DNA of 64,000 nt from Isoetes taiwanensis. Its lineage: Eukaryota > Streptophyta > Lycopodiopsida > Isoetales > Isoetaceae. Positions 46,125-57,679 of the stretch are shown piece by piece. Both the position numbers and the translations under genes were made by a program. The DNA is taken from the NCBI GenBank assembly GCA_021234155.1, contig JAJEKV010000010.1, forward strand, positions 9,650,406 through 9,714,405. The letters run 5' to 3'. Below the pieces are notes generated by a model, which worked only from the letters and a program-made list of their open reading frames with translations, did no database searches and was not told the DNA's origin. The first letter of the stretch is position 1; every line of letters starts with the position of its first letter.

Positions 46125-47095
46125 ATCTATCTAAAGTAGATATTTACTTCACTTCAAGTTTGTCAAGTTTTGTACAGACATTCTCTTGCAGAAATCTGTA
46201 ACATTAAAAAGCTCATCTTCAAATCAAGGAGAAATAACAAACTTGCACAGCTACTAAGAATGAAATTAAAGTGCTAGCATGTAGTTCATTGTTGGTGATC
46301 TCCATGGACTCTATATAAAAAAACTACAGGGTTTGAAAAGAAATTTGTGTTATTACAACAACACCACATCGCAAATCTCTCTCAATGTGAATGTACTGCT
46401 CTTTAACACCAGTAAACAAAAGAGCTTTCAAGTTCAGAATTGGTTCTCCACAATTTGGCACATTCTTTTAGATTATATTGAATTGCCCAATAGCCTTACA
46501 TTCCCTTAAATTATATTGCGTATGCTCCATATATATAAGCCACATGTTTACTATGCAATTAACAGAACTGAAACGAAAGATGTTGATAAAAAGCTTATAA
46601 ATATTGAGAAGCAAAGCCCATTTGAAAGTGCAAAAACAAAAGATGCCTAAACCTTACCTGAATTTACTTTAAGACAACCTCAAAACTTCTCGCGTAAAAG
46701 GATTGCAAATGCAAAATGCAAGCAGGTTCAAGCACAAATGCTAATTCTACAAACTCCTGCGTAATCCTGCACAGCATTGCAAAGAAGTAATTGGAAGATT
46801 AGCAATTGGAGTATTAACAGATAAATTTGTTGCTGCATGTATTTATGCCCATCATCTGAAAACATCAAAATACCTTAAAATTTGTAAACGTGTCGAGCTC
46901 GCCACAATGCCTGCACAGATCTCATGCACAGACATTGCAAATCAATGAAGCTCATATAACAGAGTTGGCTGGAAAGGAAATAGAACTTTTCATGTTGCTA
47001 TCAGATTTGTCAAAAGATATTATCAAAATATTATCAAAAAACGTGTGAAAAGCCATATTCAGAATTTCTTCTTGCCATATTTCTTTACGTACTAC

Positions 47096-47292
47096 TTATA
47101 TTTGTGACAATGTTGGATCCTGGCTCTGAAAACCCTTTACAAAATGCTTCAAAAACTTAGGCTTTATATCTGAGGGCATAAAAGGGTATTCATCCACATC
47201 CATTTGCACAACCCACTTCATTTCTTCTCGATACTTGTCTAAAAAATGCTGGTAAGAATTATCCTGTTCATAATGAAAATGACTGCCCTGTT
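47096..47292 (-). pseudogene. Captured glycosyltransferase-92-like exon in H4
   Basis: After acceptor 'gctgtgaaacag' on the minus strand the frame reads GSHFHYEQDNSYQHFLDKYR, then EEMKWVVQMDVDEYPFMPSD and FLKHFVKGFQSQDPTLSQI, with a TAA. The W-x4-D-x-DEY core with a preceding HFxxYEQ is typical of GT92 (DUF23) glycosyltransferases. It is only a fragment of that domain, so it cannot be active. Family assignment is by eye. Confidence 0.45.
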
Positions 47293-47299
47293 TCACAGC

Positions 47300-47900
47300 A
47301 GAAATATGATGAAATCTGTGGTATGTTATTAAACCAGCTTGAGATCATTCTTCTGCTGCTGTATGGCGCCGAAAATCTGCTAATACTTTTTGCAGAAAAC
47401 AAAGGCCTGAAGCTTATCAAGATCATCAAACATAAAGAGGCTGCTAAGACACAAAGCCACCTTCGTATTGACGCATGAACATCTTGTTTTCCAAACCTAA
47501 CACTGTAAATATACCCTTTATTTTGATGCATGATACCCATTGCCGGAATGCCAAAGATGTATGTCCTAGTTTAGCTTCAAGAAGATATTTGTATCGTTGA
47601 AGATTGAATGAGGTAAAAGAAACTCAAAAGAAACAAACCTCAAGCCTCTGTTTCAAGCCTCAGCTGACCGAGCTACAAATGCGAAAAAAACGTTGAGAAT
47701 CTGCTAGTGATCGTGGAAGCTTATTGTGTGGAATCCTCAAGCTAAGAGAAGCTCTAGAATCTGTAAGACGGCGCCAATAACTGCAAGTCGAGCTACAATG
47801 CTGGAAAAAAAATGAAGTGCTCCTGTTTCTGGAAAAAAAACACATCTGCATAAGAGGTCTGGTCGCCTTTGCTTGGAAAAAACAGGTAAGAATGGATTCA
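47300..47900 (-). other. H4 interior with weak exon-like segments
   Basis: Minus-strand open segments (about 47268-47540 and 47660-47851) may be further captured exon pieces, but frames and splice sites are not consistent enough to join them to the GT92-like exon. No gene is called. Confidence 0.25.
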
Positions 47901-48152
47901 AAATATCTTCACCTAAATCAACTTAGCAATCTGGGCGCCAGAATGTCCTCTCTTCATTGCTCTGGTAAAACGTAGTGTCGAGCTTTGCCTCCACGGCTGC
48001 TGCAGACTTTCCCGCTTCGCCATAGCTGAGGAACCCCTAAAAGGGCTATCTCGACCGTCCAATTTTCTACTCAAATCTTGACCATCAAATCTAGGGCGTG
48101 GTCCATTACACAACATTATAATATAAGAATTACACAACATTATAATATAAGA

Positions 48153-49359
48153 TGCAGATGACATCGTCTTATTATCCAGGAGCAGGGGAGATATGCAACA
48201 ACAACTAGACACATTAGGGAGCTTTTGTGAGGCAAAGGGCATGAGGGTGAACTTGGGGAAAACCAAGGTTATGATATTTGGGACAAATTTGGATGAGAAT
48301 TATGCATTCGCATATAAAGGGGAGCCAGTGGAGATCACGGATTCATAAAAATACGTGGGGCTAATGGTAGACAAACATTTCCGGTGGAACCGCACAGTAG
48401 AGAAAAGGGTTAATGGAGGGATCAAGGCATTATTTGCCATGCAAAAGCAGTGTTTGAGGAATGAAATCTGGAACTTTGGTCTTAAGAGAACTCTTTTTAA
48501 AACACTAGTGCAGACGGTAGTATTGTATGGGTGTGAAGTCTGGGGGCCTGGACTCTCCCTGGAGCTGTGGCAGAAAATCGAAAGGGTGCAGAAAACATTC
48601 CTACACCATGAGCTTGAGGTCAAAATGCAGACACCATATGAAATGGTCTTAGCAGAATGTGGGCTGATAGAATGTGAGGCTATATGCCATTACTTGAAAT
48701 ATTTGAGCAGGATGGGGGGCTTGGACGAAGGAAGCTACCTAAGACTAGCTCTCAAAGCAACCATGGATAAAGGCTGGTATGCGGATGGGATGATTTGGCT
48801 ACAAAAATGGGGCATCCCGATCCAGGAGCTAGCAAGTAACAAGAATCGGATCCGTGACTGGGTACAGGAAAAGGTACAAATGAAAATGTGGCATGCACCT
48901 GGCATCAAAATGGCACATTACCGGGAAGAAATGAATCCCATGCTGCTAGAAGCGAACTATCTACATGAGAATATCTCCTTGGCCAAGAGACATGCTATTA
49001 GCAGGATGCGCCTTAGTGCTCACCATTTGGGTGTAGAGGTAGGCAGATGGTATAACATACAGCGAGAGTATCGGACCTGCAGGGCGTGTGGCTCAGATGA
49101 GGTAGAGGATGAAAACCACGTAATAATTGTATGTCCAGCTTACCAGACACTGAGAGACAGGTTTAATGTTCAACCATATAGCTTGCAACAGTTTTTCGAT
49201 ATGCCAGGCACTATAGTTGGTAGATTCCTATTGGACTTGATGAAGTTGCGGGAAGTGGCAATCAGATATGTTATTGAATCTAGTGGAGATGAGATAGCAG
49301 AGAGCGATGGCGAGATAATCGATGACGAGTTCTTGCCGGATGATGATATATTTTCTTAG
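48153..49359 (+). pseudogene. LINE-C RT C-terminal half and zinc-knuckle-like end
   Basis: It begins mid-codon after H4 with ADDIVLLSRSRGDMQQQLDT. A TAA at 48346 (DS-stop-KYVGLMVD, where other copies have YKYLGL) breaks the frame. It then stays open: VVLYGCEVWGPGLSLELWQK, RLSAHHLGVEVGRW, and CRACGSDEVEDENHVIIVCP, ending in an acidic tail (DDEFLPDDDIFS) at TAG 49357. Confidence 0.8.
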
Positions 49360-49595
<236 letters not shown>

Positions 49596-49616
49596 CATCA
49601 TCTAGAACAGGAAGTC

Positions 49617-50141
49617 TTGGGACTCATGGAGACAGTCGAAGTCATTCTGATGGGCGATTTCAATGGCCGAGTTGCCAACAAACAGGCGTATGTCAGCAGC
49701 ACCTATGGGGAACCAATCTGGATGGATCAATTAGAGGAGGACGAGGCTGCAATGGGCTTGGCAGGAGCAGGGACTACAGATGATGTATGTATGGATACAA
49801 TGGCATGCCTTGGGAAGTCATGTCTTTGAGGATTCCCGGTATATGTGGGGGCTTGGGAATGGTAATTTACAATGGCACGTCAACTTTCAAAGGGCACGCA
49901 AAAATGCACATCTTTTGGGGCAGGAGGGAGGGGATCTAGTGTCGTGGATCTGGTCATTGGAAGCACAAGCATGATGAAAGGCATCAAAGAGTTCACAGAG
50001 GGAGACAAGAGACCCGAATCCCATCATGTACCTCTAATGATCAAACTAGAAATCACAAACCCACGACCAAAGCGCGGATCAAGATCTGGGTCATACATCA
50101 TAGATGGGGCTCGATCCGCGAAAAAGCTAGCAATTTCTTAG
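49617..50141 (+). pseudogene. LINE-D endonuclease C-terminal part
   Basis: METVEVILMGDFNGRVANKQ, then GGRGSSVVDLVIGSTSMMKG and RPESHHVPLMIKLEITN, the SDHxPL-type ending of the endonuclease fold. The first and second parts are in different frames. Truncated at the 5' side. Confidence 0.7.
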
Positions 50142-50517
50142 AAGTTTGTGAAGGCAAAGCGCCAAAGCATCTGCTGGCCGAATACCCCTAGAAATCAGCA
50201 ATGCACTTACTTGAAATGCTCGTGAGACGCAAAGAAACCAAGTGCTTTTGCTCGTGGAGAAACAAAGGGGGCTGCCCCAGAACATCCGGGTTCGACCAAG
50301 AATGCAAAACCATAGGGAGATGTACAAGAGGGCCCCAAACAAGCCAAAACCGCTATCGAGGAAAAGACTATTTCAAGCTGCTTAGGCAAAAGAAAAGAGC
50401 GCACGACACGAGCAAAAAGCAAGAGGAGCTGGTACAAAAATCTGCACGACACCCAAAAAATTTTGGAATCAACTGAAACATAGCAAGGCCAAGGCAAGCA
50501 AACTGGAAATTGAGCCA

Positions 50518-51817
50518 TTGATGGCACATTTGCACAAGCTCTATCATGTAGAGGGCATACATGACACATATGAAAAGAGAGGAGAAGCGCTACAAATCAC
50601 AGAAGAAGACCTCACAAAAGGGATCCGTAAACTTGCGAAAGGCAAAGCAGCTGATGCATCTGGCCTAGCGGCCGAGCTATTGAAGTGGGCGGGGCCTACA
50701 ACTCACTCAATTATCCTGAAGATGTTGAATGGTGCCCTGAAAGATGGTTTCACACCATCCTGGCAAGCCAGCCGAGTGGTGCCCCTGCATAAAACTGGTA
50801 ACGAAGCTGACCCAAGCAACTACCGAATGATTATGATAAGCAATCTGTTCTCCAAGCTCGTTGCAACAATCCTAGAGCAGAAAATCAGCACATGGGCCGA
50901 GGATAATGACGCCAGAGCAAAGGGACAGGCAGGTTTTAGGCCTACCAAGTCCACCATGGACCACCTCCTTACACTTCGGGCAGCCATGGACTCGGTGAAG
51001 AAGACCGAAAAGCCACTCTTTGCCATCTTTGTAGACCTGACTAAAGCCTTTGATACAGTAAGGAGAGGGGACTTGTGGAGCAGGATGGAGAAGTTAGGGG
51101 TGCCTTCGCAATATCGGCATGCAATTAGGCATGAATCAGATGAAAAGGTATGGGTGCAACTATCATCACCTCTTTCCTCGATATATGCAAGGAAATGGTA
51201 GACAGCAATATTGGTGTTAAACAGGGCTGTCCGCTCTCGCCCACTCTATTTGGAATATTCATAGATGAGCTGGAGTCATGGATCATGGATAGCGGGTGTA
51301 ACGGAACACAACTTCATGGATTCATGGTGGCCCTACTCCTATCTTGCATGCCAGATGACGTCGTGTTGCTCTCTAGAAATGCACTAGATGCTCAAAACAC
51401 CTAGATGTGCTAGCCTCTTTCTGTGACCAAATGCAAATGACAGTAAACCTAGGAAAAACAAAGATCTTGGTATTTGGCACCCGTTCGACGGATTTCAGTT
51501 TCACTTTTAAAAACGAGAAGGTAGAAGTCACCACACAGTATAAATACTTGGGTCTAATTGTGGACCAAAACTACAAATGGAACAAGGCGGTTGAGCATAG
51601 AACGGATAGCGGGCTGAAAGCCCTTTTCTCAATGCAGAGAAGATGCAGGAAGGTAGAAATTGTAGACTTTGGACTCAAGAAAATGCTATACAAAGTTCTG
51701 GTTCAAGCAGTGATTTTATATGGGTGTGAGATCTGGGGGCCAGGCTTATCTCTAGATATGTGGAAGCGAGTAGAGAAAATCCAAAAGAAGTTCCTCATGA
51801 CAGAGCTTCGGGGTTAA
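50518..51817 (+). pseudogene. LINE-D reverse transcriptase, frameshifted
   Basis: Frame 50518-51150 contains GIRKLAKGKAADASGLAAEL, SRVVPLHKTGNEADPSNYRM and FVDLTKAFDTVRRGDLW (motif A). After a shift, NIGVKQGCPLSPTLFGIFID follows. The motif C region reads LLLSCMPDDVVLL instead of LLLYADDVVLL, so the catalytic site is damaged by small indels. FKNEKVEVTTQYKYLGLIVD and VILYGCEIWGPGLSLDMW then follow. Confidence 0.8.
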
Positions 51818-51897
51818 AGGCTCATACACCATATGAAATGATGCTCAATGAATCGGCTGCCCCGTTGCCTCTTGAGGGCTAAGCATTATGCCAAACA

Positions 51898-52554
51898 TTG
51901 CACTTTCTTCTCAAGGTGAAATCAATGGATCTGATAGTTTTCCGTGATTTGGCAATGAAAGAAAGTGAGAACAAGGGATGGCATGCCGACTTGAGGAAAT
52001 GGCTTAGCAAATGGGGAATGAGCTTGGACAACATGCCGCTTGACAAGGACATGATAAGGGAGTGGGTGAAGATACACTTTCAGTATAAAGCATAGCAGGG
52101 GGCAGGTACCAAAATGGAATACTATCGCACCTCTATGAACCCCGAGCTGAGAGCAATGCCATACCTTCAGGAGGGGATATCCATGCACAAGAGGCACACA
52201 ATCTGTAGATTCCGACTCAGCTCACATCACCTGGGAGTGGAGATTGGGCGATGGGGTGACATACCTCATGAAAGCAACCTTACATGCAAGGTATGCGGGT
52301 CCAATGAAATAGAGGATGAGGCACATTTTGTTCTCCACTGTCCGGCGTATCAAACTCTAAGGGACCGAATGGGGAGCAATCCAGCTTCCCTGCTTGAGTT
52401 CTTTTCACAACCAGGTAGCATCACCGGGAGGTACCTAATTGAAGCAATGGAGCTGAGATCAGTCTCAATCAGAAACTACAAGCAATTGTTGGAAGAGTTT
52501 AAAGAAGACGCGAGAGAGAGCACAAGTCGCACTCCGACAGGGGGTGCACTTTGA
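51898..52554 (+). pseudogene. LINE-D C-terminal domain
   Basis: Includes NKGWHADLRKWLSKWGMSLD, a TAG at 52093, then RLSSHHLGVEIGRWGDIPHE and CKVCGSNEIEDEAHFVLHCP followed by AYQTLRDRM, ending at TGA 52552. The zinc-knuckle-like pattern matches that of LINE-A, B and C. Confidence 0.75.
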
Positions 52555-52667
52555 CATGCATGCTTTTGTTAGACAATCCTTGTAACTGCAACATCTAATA
52601 GGCCTGATGGCCTCATAGATGGAAAATAAAAGCAATTTTCTTTCTTTCTTTCTCTCGCTCTCTCTCT

Positions 52668-52854
52668 CTTGGTCGTTTTGGTCGTGTGGTTAGTCCACTC
52701 GTCTAGCACATTGAGGTCTCGTGTTCGAACCTCACTAGGATCTTGGTATCCTAGGACCTTTGGCCCCTGGCATCCTTGTAGGGGTGGTGCTCCTTGAAGA
52801 GGGAGCGTCGTATATCCTGAGGGGATGCTGGCTTGTGCTACGACGTAAAAAATA

Positions 52855-52857
<3 letters not shown>
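52668..52857 (+). mobile_element. tRNA-derived SINE inserted in (TC)n
   Basis: The unit starts 'ttggtcgttttggtcgtgtg', has a clear B box (GTGTTCGAACC, about 52722) and an A-box-like 'gtggttagtccactcg' upstream. A roughly 110-bp tRNA-unrelated body ends in 'gacgtaaaaaatacatc'. It is flanked on both sides by TC repeats, so it sits within a (TC)n microsatellite. A diverged relative may lie at about 59020-59165. Confidence 0.65.

Positions 52858-52898
<41 letters not shown>
52858..52898. repeat. (TC)n microsatellite after the SINE
   Basis: A 41-bp TC run that continues the microsatellite interrupted by the SINE. Confidence 0.95.
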
Positions 52899-52900
<2 letters not shown>

Positions 52901-53154
52901 GTTTCCCACATGCATGCAAATATTTTATCTCTCGTGCTATACGGAGAGAGATAAAATTTGTACGTATTTCATGAGAGAGGCATTAGAGATAATAATCTCT
53001 AATAATCTCTAATAATCTCTCAAGGCTTAACCCCCCCTTAGTTAGCATTTTATTTCTACTGACGATATCTTGGCAAAAGGGCGGCGTGGGTGTGCTTAAG
53101 AATAAGAAGGGGAAAATAAGGGACAAGCAGGGGAAAATAAGGGACAAGCTGTGT
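52899..53154. other. Short spacer with small tandem repeats
   Basis: Contains 'taataatctc' repeated three times (about 52988-53020) and 'aggggaaaataagggacaag' twice (about 53108-53146). No gene. Confidence 0.6.
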
Positions 53155-53220
53155 TCTCTCTCTCTCCCTCCCTCCCTCCCTCCCTCCCTCCCTCCCTCCC
53201 TCCCTCTCTCTCTCTCTCTG
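53155..53220. repeat. (TC)n / (TCCC)n microsatellite
   Basis: TC, then about ten TCCC units, then TC again, directly followed by the LINE-E fragment. Confidence 0.95.
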
Positions 53221-53503
53221 TGGAATGGGTATAATGCTCTTATGCTTTTATTATATGCTACTTGCTCAAAGCATACAGGGGATGCAAAAACATCAAGATG
53301 TGCTTGCACAGTTTTGTGATACTATGGGTATGCAGATGAATCTAGATAAGACCAAGGTTGTGGTTTTTGGTGCGAATAAGACAGATCATGTTCATCTCTA
53401 TTTTGTGGGTAAGCAAGTGGAGATTATGGAGAATTATAAATATTTAGGCTTGAATGTAGATAAGAGCCCTAATTGGAATCAAGCTGTTGAACATAGACAT
53501 TAG
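53221..53503 (+). pseudogene. LINE-E, short RT fragment
   Basis: A 92-codon frame reads LLAQSIQGMQKHQDVLAQFC, DTMGMQMNLDKTKVVVFGAN and ENYKYLGLNVDKSPNWNQAV, matching the region just after YADD in LINE-A to D. About 10 nt spanning the Asp-Asp codons is missing (FYYMLLAQS where others read LLYADDVVLL). Truncated at both ends; its left edge abuts the (TC)n tract. Confidence 0.8.
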
Positions 53504-54281
53504 GGTGGATTTGGGGTCTCAAAATGGCCTCCTATCAGCCATTCCACGTCATATTTCCGCTCCTTTTTTCCCATGCCACCTAGGATACCAAACTCTCATA
53601 ATTACATATTTGCTTGGAATATTCTCCCGGAATAAGGGGGATCGCACATTTATGGCGCCATATGTATTTAATTCTGTTGATTGTCAGACAGACTGATGCA
53701 ACACGTGGCGCTTCTAAAAAGCCACTTGCATTATAGCATACCGGCAACTCATGACGGTGTCTCTTGGTTTGTCAGATACCAAGCATGCGCATCACCGATT
53801 CTTGTCTTGCGCTATTTTCATTTAGAGGCCATGGCCATACAAGCTTCCCGCCTTCTACATTTCAAAATTTGAATGTGTAGGTTGAAGCTTTGTATCAGAC
53901 TTTCATTTCGAGGCGCTGCGATTGCGCCTTAAAAGTTCGTAAACCGGGATCTTTACTTCATCCCAATACAGGCTTCCCGCCCCCCTACAATTCGAATTTT
54001 GAATTTGCTTAATGTATAAAAGCATGGATTGTAGGAGAATGGACATTTCGATTTCCATATGCACATTGCAAATTTCAAAAACGAGGTTAGTACGGACGTT
54101 CGGCTCACGAAGCGAATTGTGCTGGAGCATACAAATTGTACACCTTCATTTCGCGCTGTGCGATCCACGCAGTATGGAAGCTCCAAATGATGTGTGGATA
54201 AGGATCCAACTGACTCACGAATATGCTCCAGTCTTCAATCGCAAAAAATGAGGTCTAAATAATAAGAACTTAGACCTCGAC
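53504..54281. other. Unassigned region with short direct repeats
   Basis: Two similar blocks ('gcttcccgccttctac...' near 53843 and 'gcttcccgcccccctac...' near 53972), each followed by a TTTGAAT string, are about 130 bp apart. No coding exon is certain. It could hold the promoter of the decayed gene to the right. Confidence 0.35.
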
Positions 54282-56743
54282 GTGTTGCGTCTTGCAGGCT
54301 CAAAAAGTGTCGACATCTGGGCGGATGGCAGTTTATATCCATTGGATCCGTTGAGTGGCAAGAAACCGTCATTTCGGGACGTTTCAAGTGTAGTCCGATT
54401 TTGTGGTGACGGTAACTCTGGCCTCCTGGGATATTGTGAGAGATTGAGAGAGGATGAAGGCATTCAGAATCGAATACAGTTCCTTGAGATGAGCTGCTTC
54501 CGATTGTCACAAGAGAATTATAACTTAAACCAGTAGCTCTTTTTTCTCTCGCTTCATTACTCCAATGTAATGAAGGAAAGGAATGACGGCTTGGGGAGGG
54601 AAACTTCTTTGAGATACGAAGTGAACAAGTCCAAATTGGTGATAGGGCAGCTGCAAGAAAAGATCCAAGAGCTCGAAAGAGCAAACTTTGGGCTTCAATG
54701 TAGGTTAAAGAATTTGAAGAAAACACCCCTTGGCTTGCGAGAAAGGAAGAAGCACTTTTGACCGATAGAGGAACTGAAATTTGGATCAGGTGCATTCAGA
54801 CGCAGGGTCACGGCCACAAGGTCCGTTTACAACACTAGCAAAGGCCAATTAAGATCTGGGAAAACTAGAAGCAATCTTGGTTACGTAGTGAAGAACCTAG
54901 CGACAAACAGGGAGACAGTGGGAGAGATCTACAAGAAGCTAGAAGCAACAGATGTACAGACTGTTTGTGATGCAATTGTGATGATGTCGGCATCAGTAGG
55001 CTTGGTTACCGTTCTCTATTCAAGCCATTAATGGGCACAAAAAAAGTATTCGCTCCACGTCCACAAATTGTCGAGAATACAAGGGTTACTAGGACAAAGA
55101 TGAGGAGAGATGCACCACGTTGAATGTGCTGGTCTTGCCATAGCCATAAAAGATAAGAATGGCAAGGATTGTTGTGATATAGTTGGAATGAATGAACACA
55201 ATAATCTTTGGGTTGACCTGGTTACTCTCTTACAATTCCTTGTCAAATATTATGACTTAACAGTTGCAGAAACTAATGGTGAGATTGAAGTTTGCATAAA
55301 ATTAGATGAAATGGAACTAACCAAGTTTGAGAAGTATGAGAGGGTATCCGTTGTCATCATGAATAGTGAGAATGCAATTGCACATGCTAAATCAAAGAGC
55401 AACAAGAATAATAAAAAAGATGTAGAGGTGACGGACGAGGAGAAGAAGCGTGCCGATGAAAAATGGTTCTCATATCAATCTGAAGATGACACCTGGTGGT
55501 TAGGTCTCTTTAAAGTTCAGAAAGAAATCCACGAGGTATTGAAATGGGTGTTCAATCAAACTGACATCCCGAGTCTAATATCTAGATTCGAGGGAGGGGA
55601 AAAATTGCAAGTAGATCACTATGGATCTTACAAAGTAATTTTTCACTTGGCGTCTTATTTAAAAACTGAGAAAGCAATGTACAACATAAGTGGAGGAGGA
55701 CAAGGAACATGCAAAAGTTATGCATCTTTGCAATCATGCAAGGAAATCAAGTCTTGAGAAAGATGCTTCAACCTTGTCCCTTAACCAAGCAAATGCTCCT
55801 AATAGAGGAGAAGAAGATCCCAAGTTCCATGGCATTTTCCCCATTCCATTAGAGAGGGTTCATATCGCACTTTGCACGGCTTTGTGAGAATCATTGACAA
55901 GATGATATTTTTGAGCCGCAGATTCGTGTGGAACATTTCGCACAAGAAGAGAAGAGAGGAAGGAATGCATAGAGTTGAACATGTTCTATCGAAGCGTGGT
56001 TTGCGTGGTGGCAATGTAAGATTAGAGCTCGATGAGAAACGGGCGGGAAGAACAAGTGTGCCTCGTGAAGGTGTCAATTGAGGGGTGAAAGCTCGACGCT
56101 TCATAAAGAATCATAGAGAGGCTCAAACGGAAACCCAGATGGGAGAAAAGGTCTATGAATTTGGAAAATTGCTGGTTGGTGCGGAGAAGGACCGCATTGC
56201 ATGGCGCTCGCTCGACATTGAGGAAAAAAAAAGCATGGGATGCATTGTCTGAATTGTTCCCATACATTCAGAGAATGGACCTCACAAGAGAAGATGCAGA
56301 AATGTTCATGCAAGCGAATAACAAATTTATTAGAGCTTTCATAGACGCATGGGGAGAGAGTGAAGTCACGCACTACTTGCACATCTTTTGGGCTCATGCA
56401 CCTTGGTTTTTTAGGAAGTATGGAAGCCTAGCAGTGTGGAGTGCACAAGGCATGGAGAAGTCGCATAAACAAGCTAAAATAGCCTTTCATCGTAACACTC
56501 AAAGAGGGGGTGGAAATGTGGGAACCAACCCAACCCTCTAAGACAGATGACAGAGTGGTTTTATAGAAGGGCGATGGCTAAATATGACAAGAAGGTCGCT
56601 TTAAGGAGAAACCCAGAAGTCGTAAACACCATTGGCATAATGCTGAAGAGAAAACGGAAAGTTTCTTGGCAAAATTCTAGGGCCCCACTAGCATTGCAAC
56701 AGTGGAGATCTAAGAGACAAAGAATCGGTAAAGTATACTTGTA
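54282..56743 (+). pseudogene. Large decayed coding region, unknown (possibly transposon-encoded)
   Basis: Plus-strand coding pieces in several frames follow one another. 54282-54535 reads DGSLYPLDPLSGKKPSFRDV; 54570-54759 is a coiled coil (SKLVIGQLQEKIQELERANF); 54800-55120 reads TRSNLGYVVKNLATNRETVG then PLMGTKKVFAPRPQIVENTR; 55110-55757 reads LAIAIKDKNGKDCCDIVGMN and ADEKWFSYQSEDDTWWLGLF; 56155-56743 reads VTHYLHIFWAHAPWFFRKYG and VWSAQGMEKSHKQAKIAFHR. Total about 750 residues. I recall similarly built uncharacterised proteins in repetitive families but cannot name one. Confidence 0.5.
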
Positions 56744-56756
56744 ATGTGTAGCATGT

Positions 56757-56894
56757 TCACACGACGCGAAGTACTTGCCTCCAACCTTGTTTGCACAACT
56801 GTAGCTTCGTGTCGTGTGATCTTATTTGTATCATACGGCGCGAACAGTGGAGTTCGCTATTGCTTGCATTTATGTGGCTTCGCGTCGTGTGAAG
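56757..56894. repeat. Fourfold alternating inverted repeat (CACACGACGCGAAG)
   Basis: TTCACACGACGCGAAG (56757-56772) is perfectly inverted as CTTCGCGTCGTGTGAA (56879-56894). Two diverged copies lie between them (CTTCGTGTCGTGTGA near 56804 and TCATACGGCGCGAA near 56830). It lies just after the last coding piece at 56743. It could be an operator-like or transposon-terminal structure; neither is shown. Confidence 0.7.
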
Positions 56895-56975
56895 CTTTAC
56901 AAGATAATAATAAAAAAAGGTTACTTTTGATTAAAGTTGTGAAAAATGTTACATTGAAAAACAAAATACAACGAC

Positions 56976-57263
56976 TCATTGTTGCTCCAGTGCGAGCTCT
57001 TCTTCATCATCATCAGCTCCATCCTCGTCTTCGTCTTCATCTCTTCTCCTCAAGCGAGCAATCACCCTATCCAAACGTTCCTTCAATCTGTCCAATATCT
57101 CTGTGTACATGTCCCGCTCCTGTCCCAATGGCACAACATGTTCTTCTGCCTGAATTAGCAACCTCGTTGCCGTCATAACCACCTCAATGCAGTTGTTGGG
57201 GCATCCCCTCCTGTCCAGCCTTCTATTCAACCGCCTGATTTGCCTTTCCTGGCTACGAAGCAT
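56976..57263 (-). CDS. Small acidic/coiled-coil protein, hypothetical
   Basis: From an internal Met (57263) the minus-strand frame gives 95 residues: MLRSQERQIRRLNRRLDRRG, a middle with CIEVVMTATRLLIQAEEHVV, a charged helix (RDMYTEILDRLKERLDRVIA) and a strongly acidic end (DEDEDEDGADDDEEELALEQ). The frame is open further upstream to 57326, but that part overlaps an LTR-like start. It converges with the decayed coding region. No family recognised. Confidence 0.35.
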   Translation of the reverse strand: MLRSQERQIRRLNRRLDRRGCPNNCIEVVMTATRLLIQAEEHVVPLGQERDMYTEILDRLKERLDRVIARLRRRDEDEDEDGADDDEEELALEQQ

Positions 57264-57271
57264 GAGAAGGT

Positions 57272-57345
57272 TGTGACGTTCCACATATTTATACGCATAT
57301 TTAAGTATAAATATGTGACACGTCACTATGAATAATTAATGGCAC
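57272..57345 (+). other. LTR-like start motif (TGTGACGTTCCA)
   Basis: TGTGACGTTCCACATATTTA resembles TGTGACGCTCCATGTATTTA at 60659, but similarity ends after about 25-50 bp. There is no polypurine tract before it. It may be the start of a related but different LTR, or chance. Confidence 0.3.
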
Positions 57346-57679
57346 ATTAATTATTCATAAGCTAAGGTTAGCTATGTTAATAATTAAATTATAAAGGTGG
57401 AAACCTAACCAAAACCCTAATTCGAATTTAGGGCTTATCCTAATATTAAAAAGGGCTAAAATACCAAATTAGTTAATTAGTGACATGCCACCTGGCCCAA
57501 ATCGATTGGGCAAGGCAGGGTTTCCATTTTGGACACCCAAATTAGGGCTTTTGTGCCCCAATATGTATACACCTATCTCTTTGCCAACTCTATTGATGTA
57601 ATATGTATATGTTCTATCTCTTTGTTATACACATCTAATAATCTGTTTTGCCTAGTTAAATATCCTTTTTAGCAAAAGG
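57346..57679. other. AT-rich non-coding DNA
   Basis: Contains several 'aaccctaatt' and 'gcccaaat' strings and no open frame of note. Confidence 0.3.

Larger units (their letters stand above)
45057..48152 (-). mobile_element. Helitron H4, non-autonomous, inserted in the LINE-C YADD codons
   Basis: On the minus strand it begins TCTTATATTATAATGTTGTG at 48152 and ends with hairpin GCCCAGC-GTT-GCTGGGC (45068-45084), seven bases, then CTAG at 45057. Host bases are A (45056) and T (48153); no duplication. Joining them gives Tyr-Ala-Asp-Asp in frame. The 5' terminus is duplicated (a second copy ends at 48128), and a decayed second 3' terminus lies near 45183-45207. A glycosyltransferase-like exon is carried inside. 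Confidence 0.9.
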
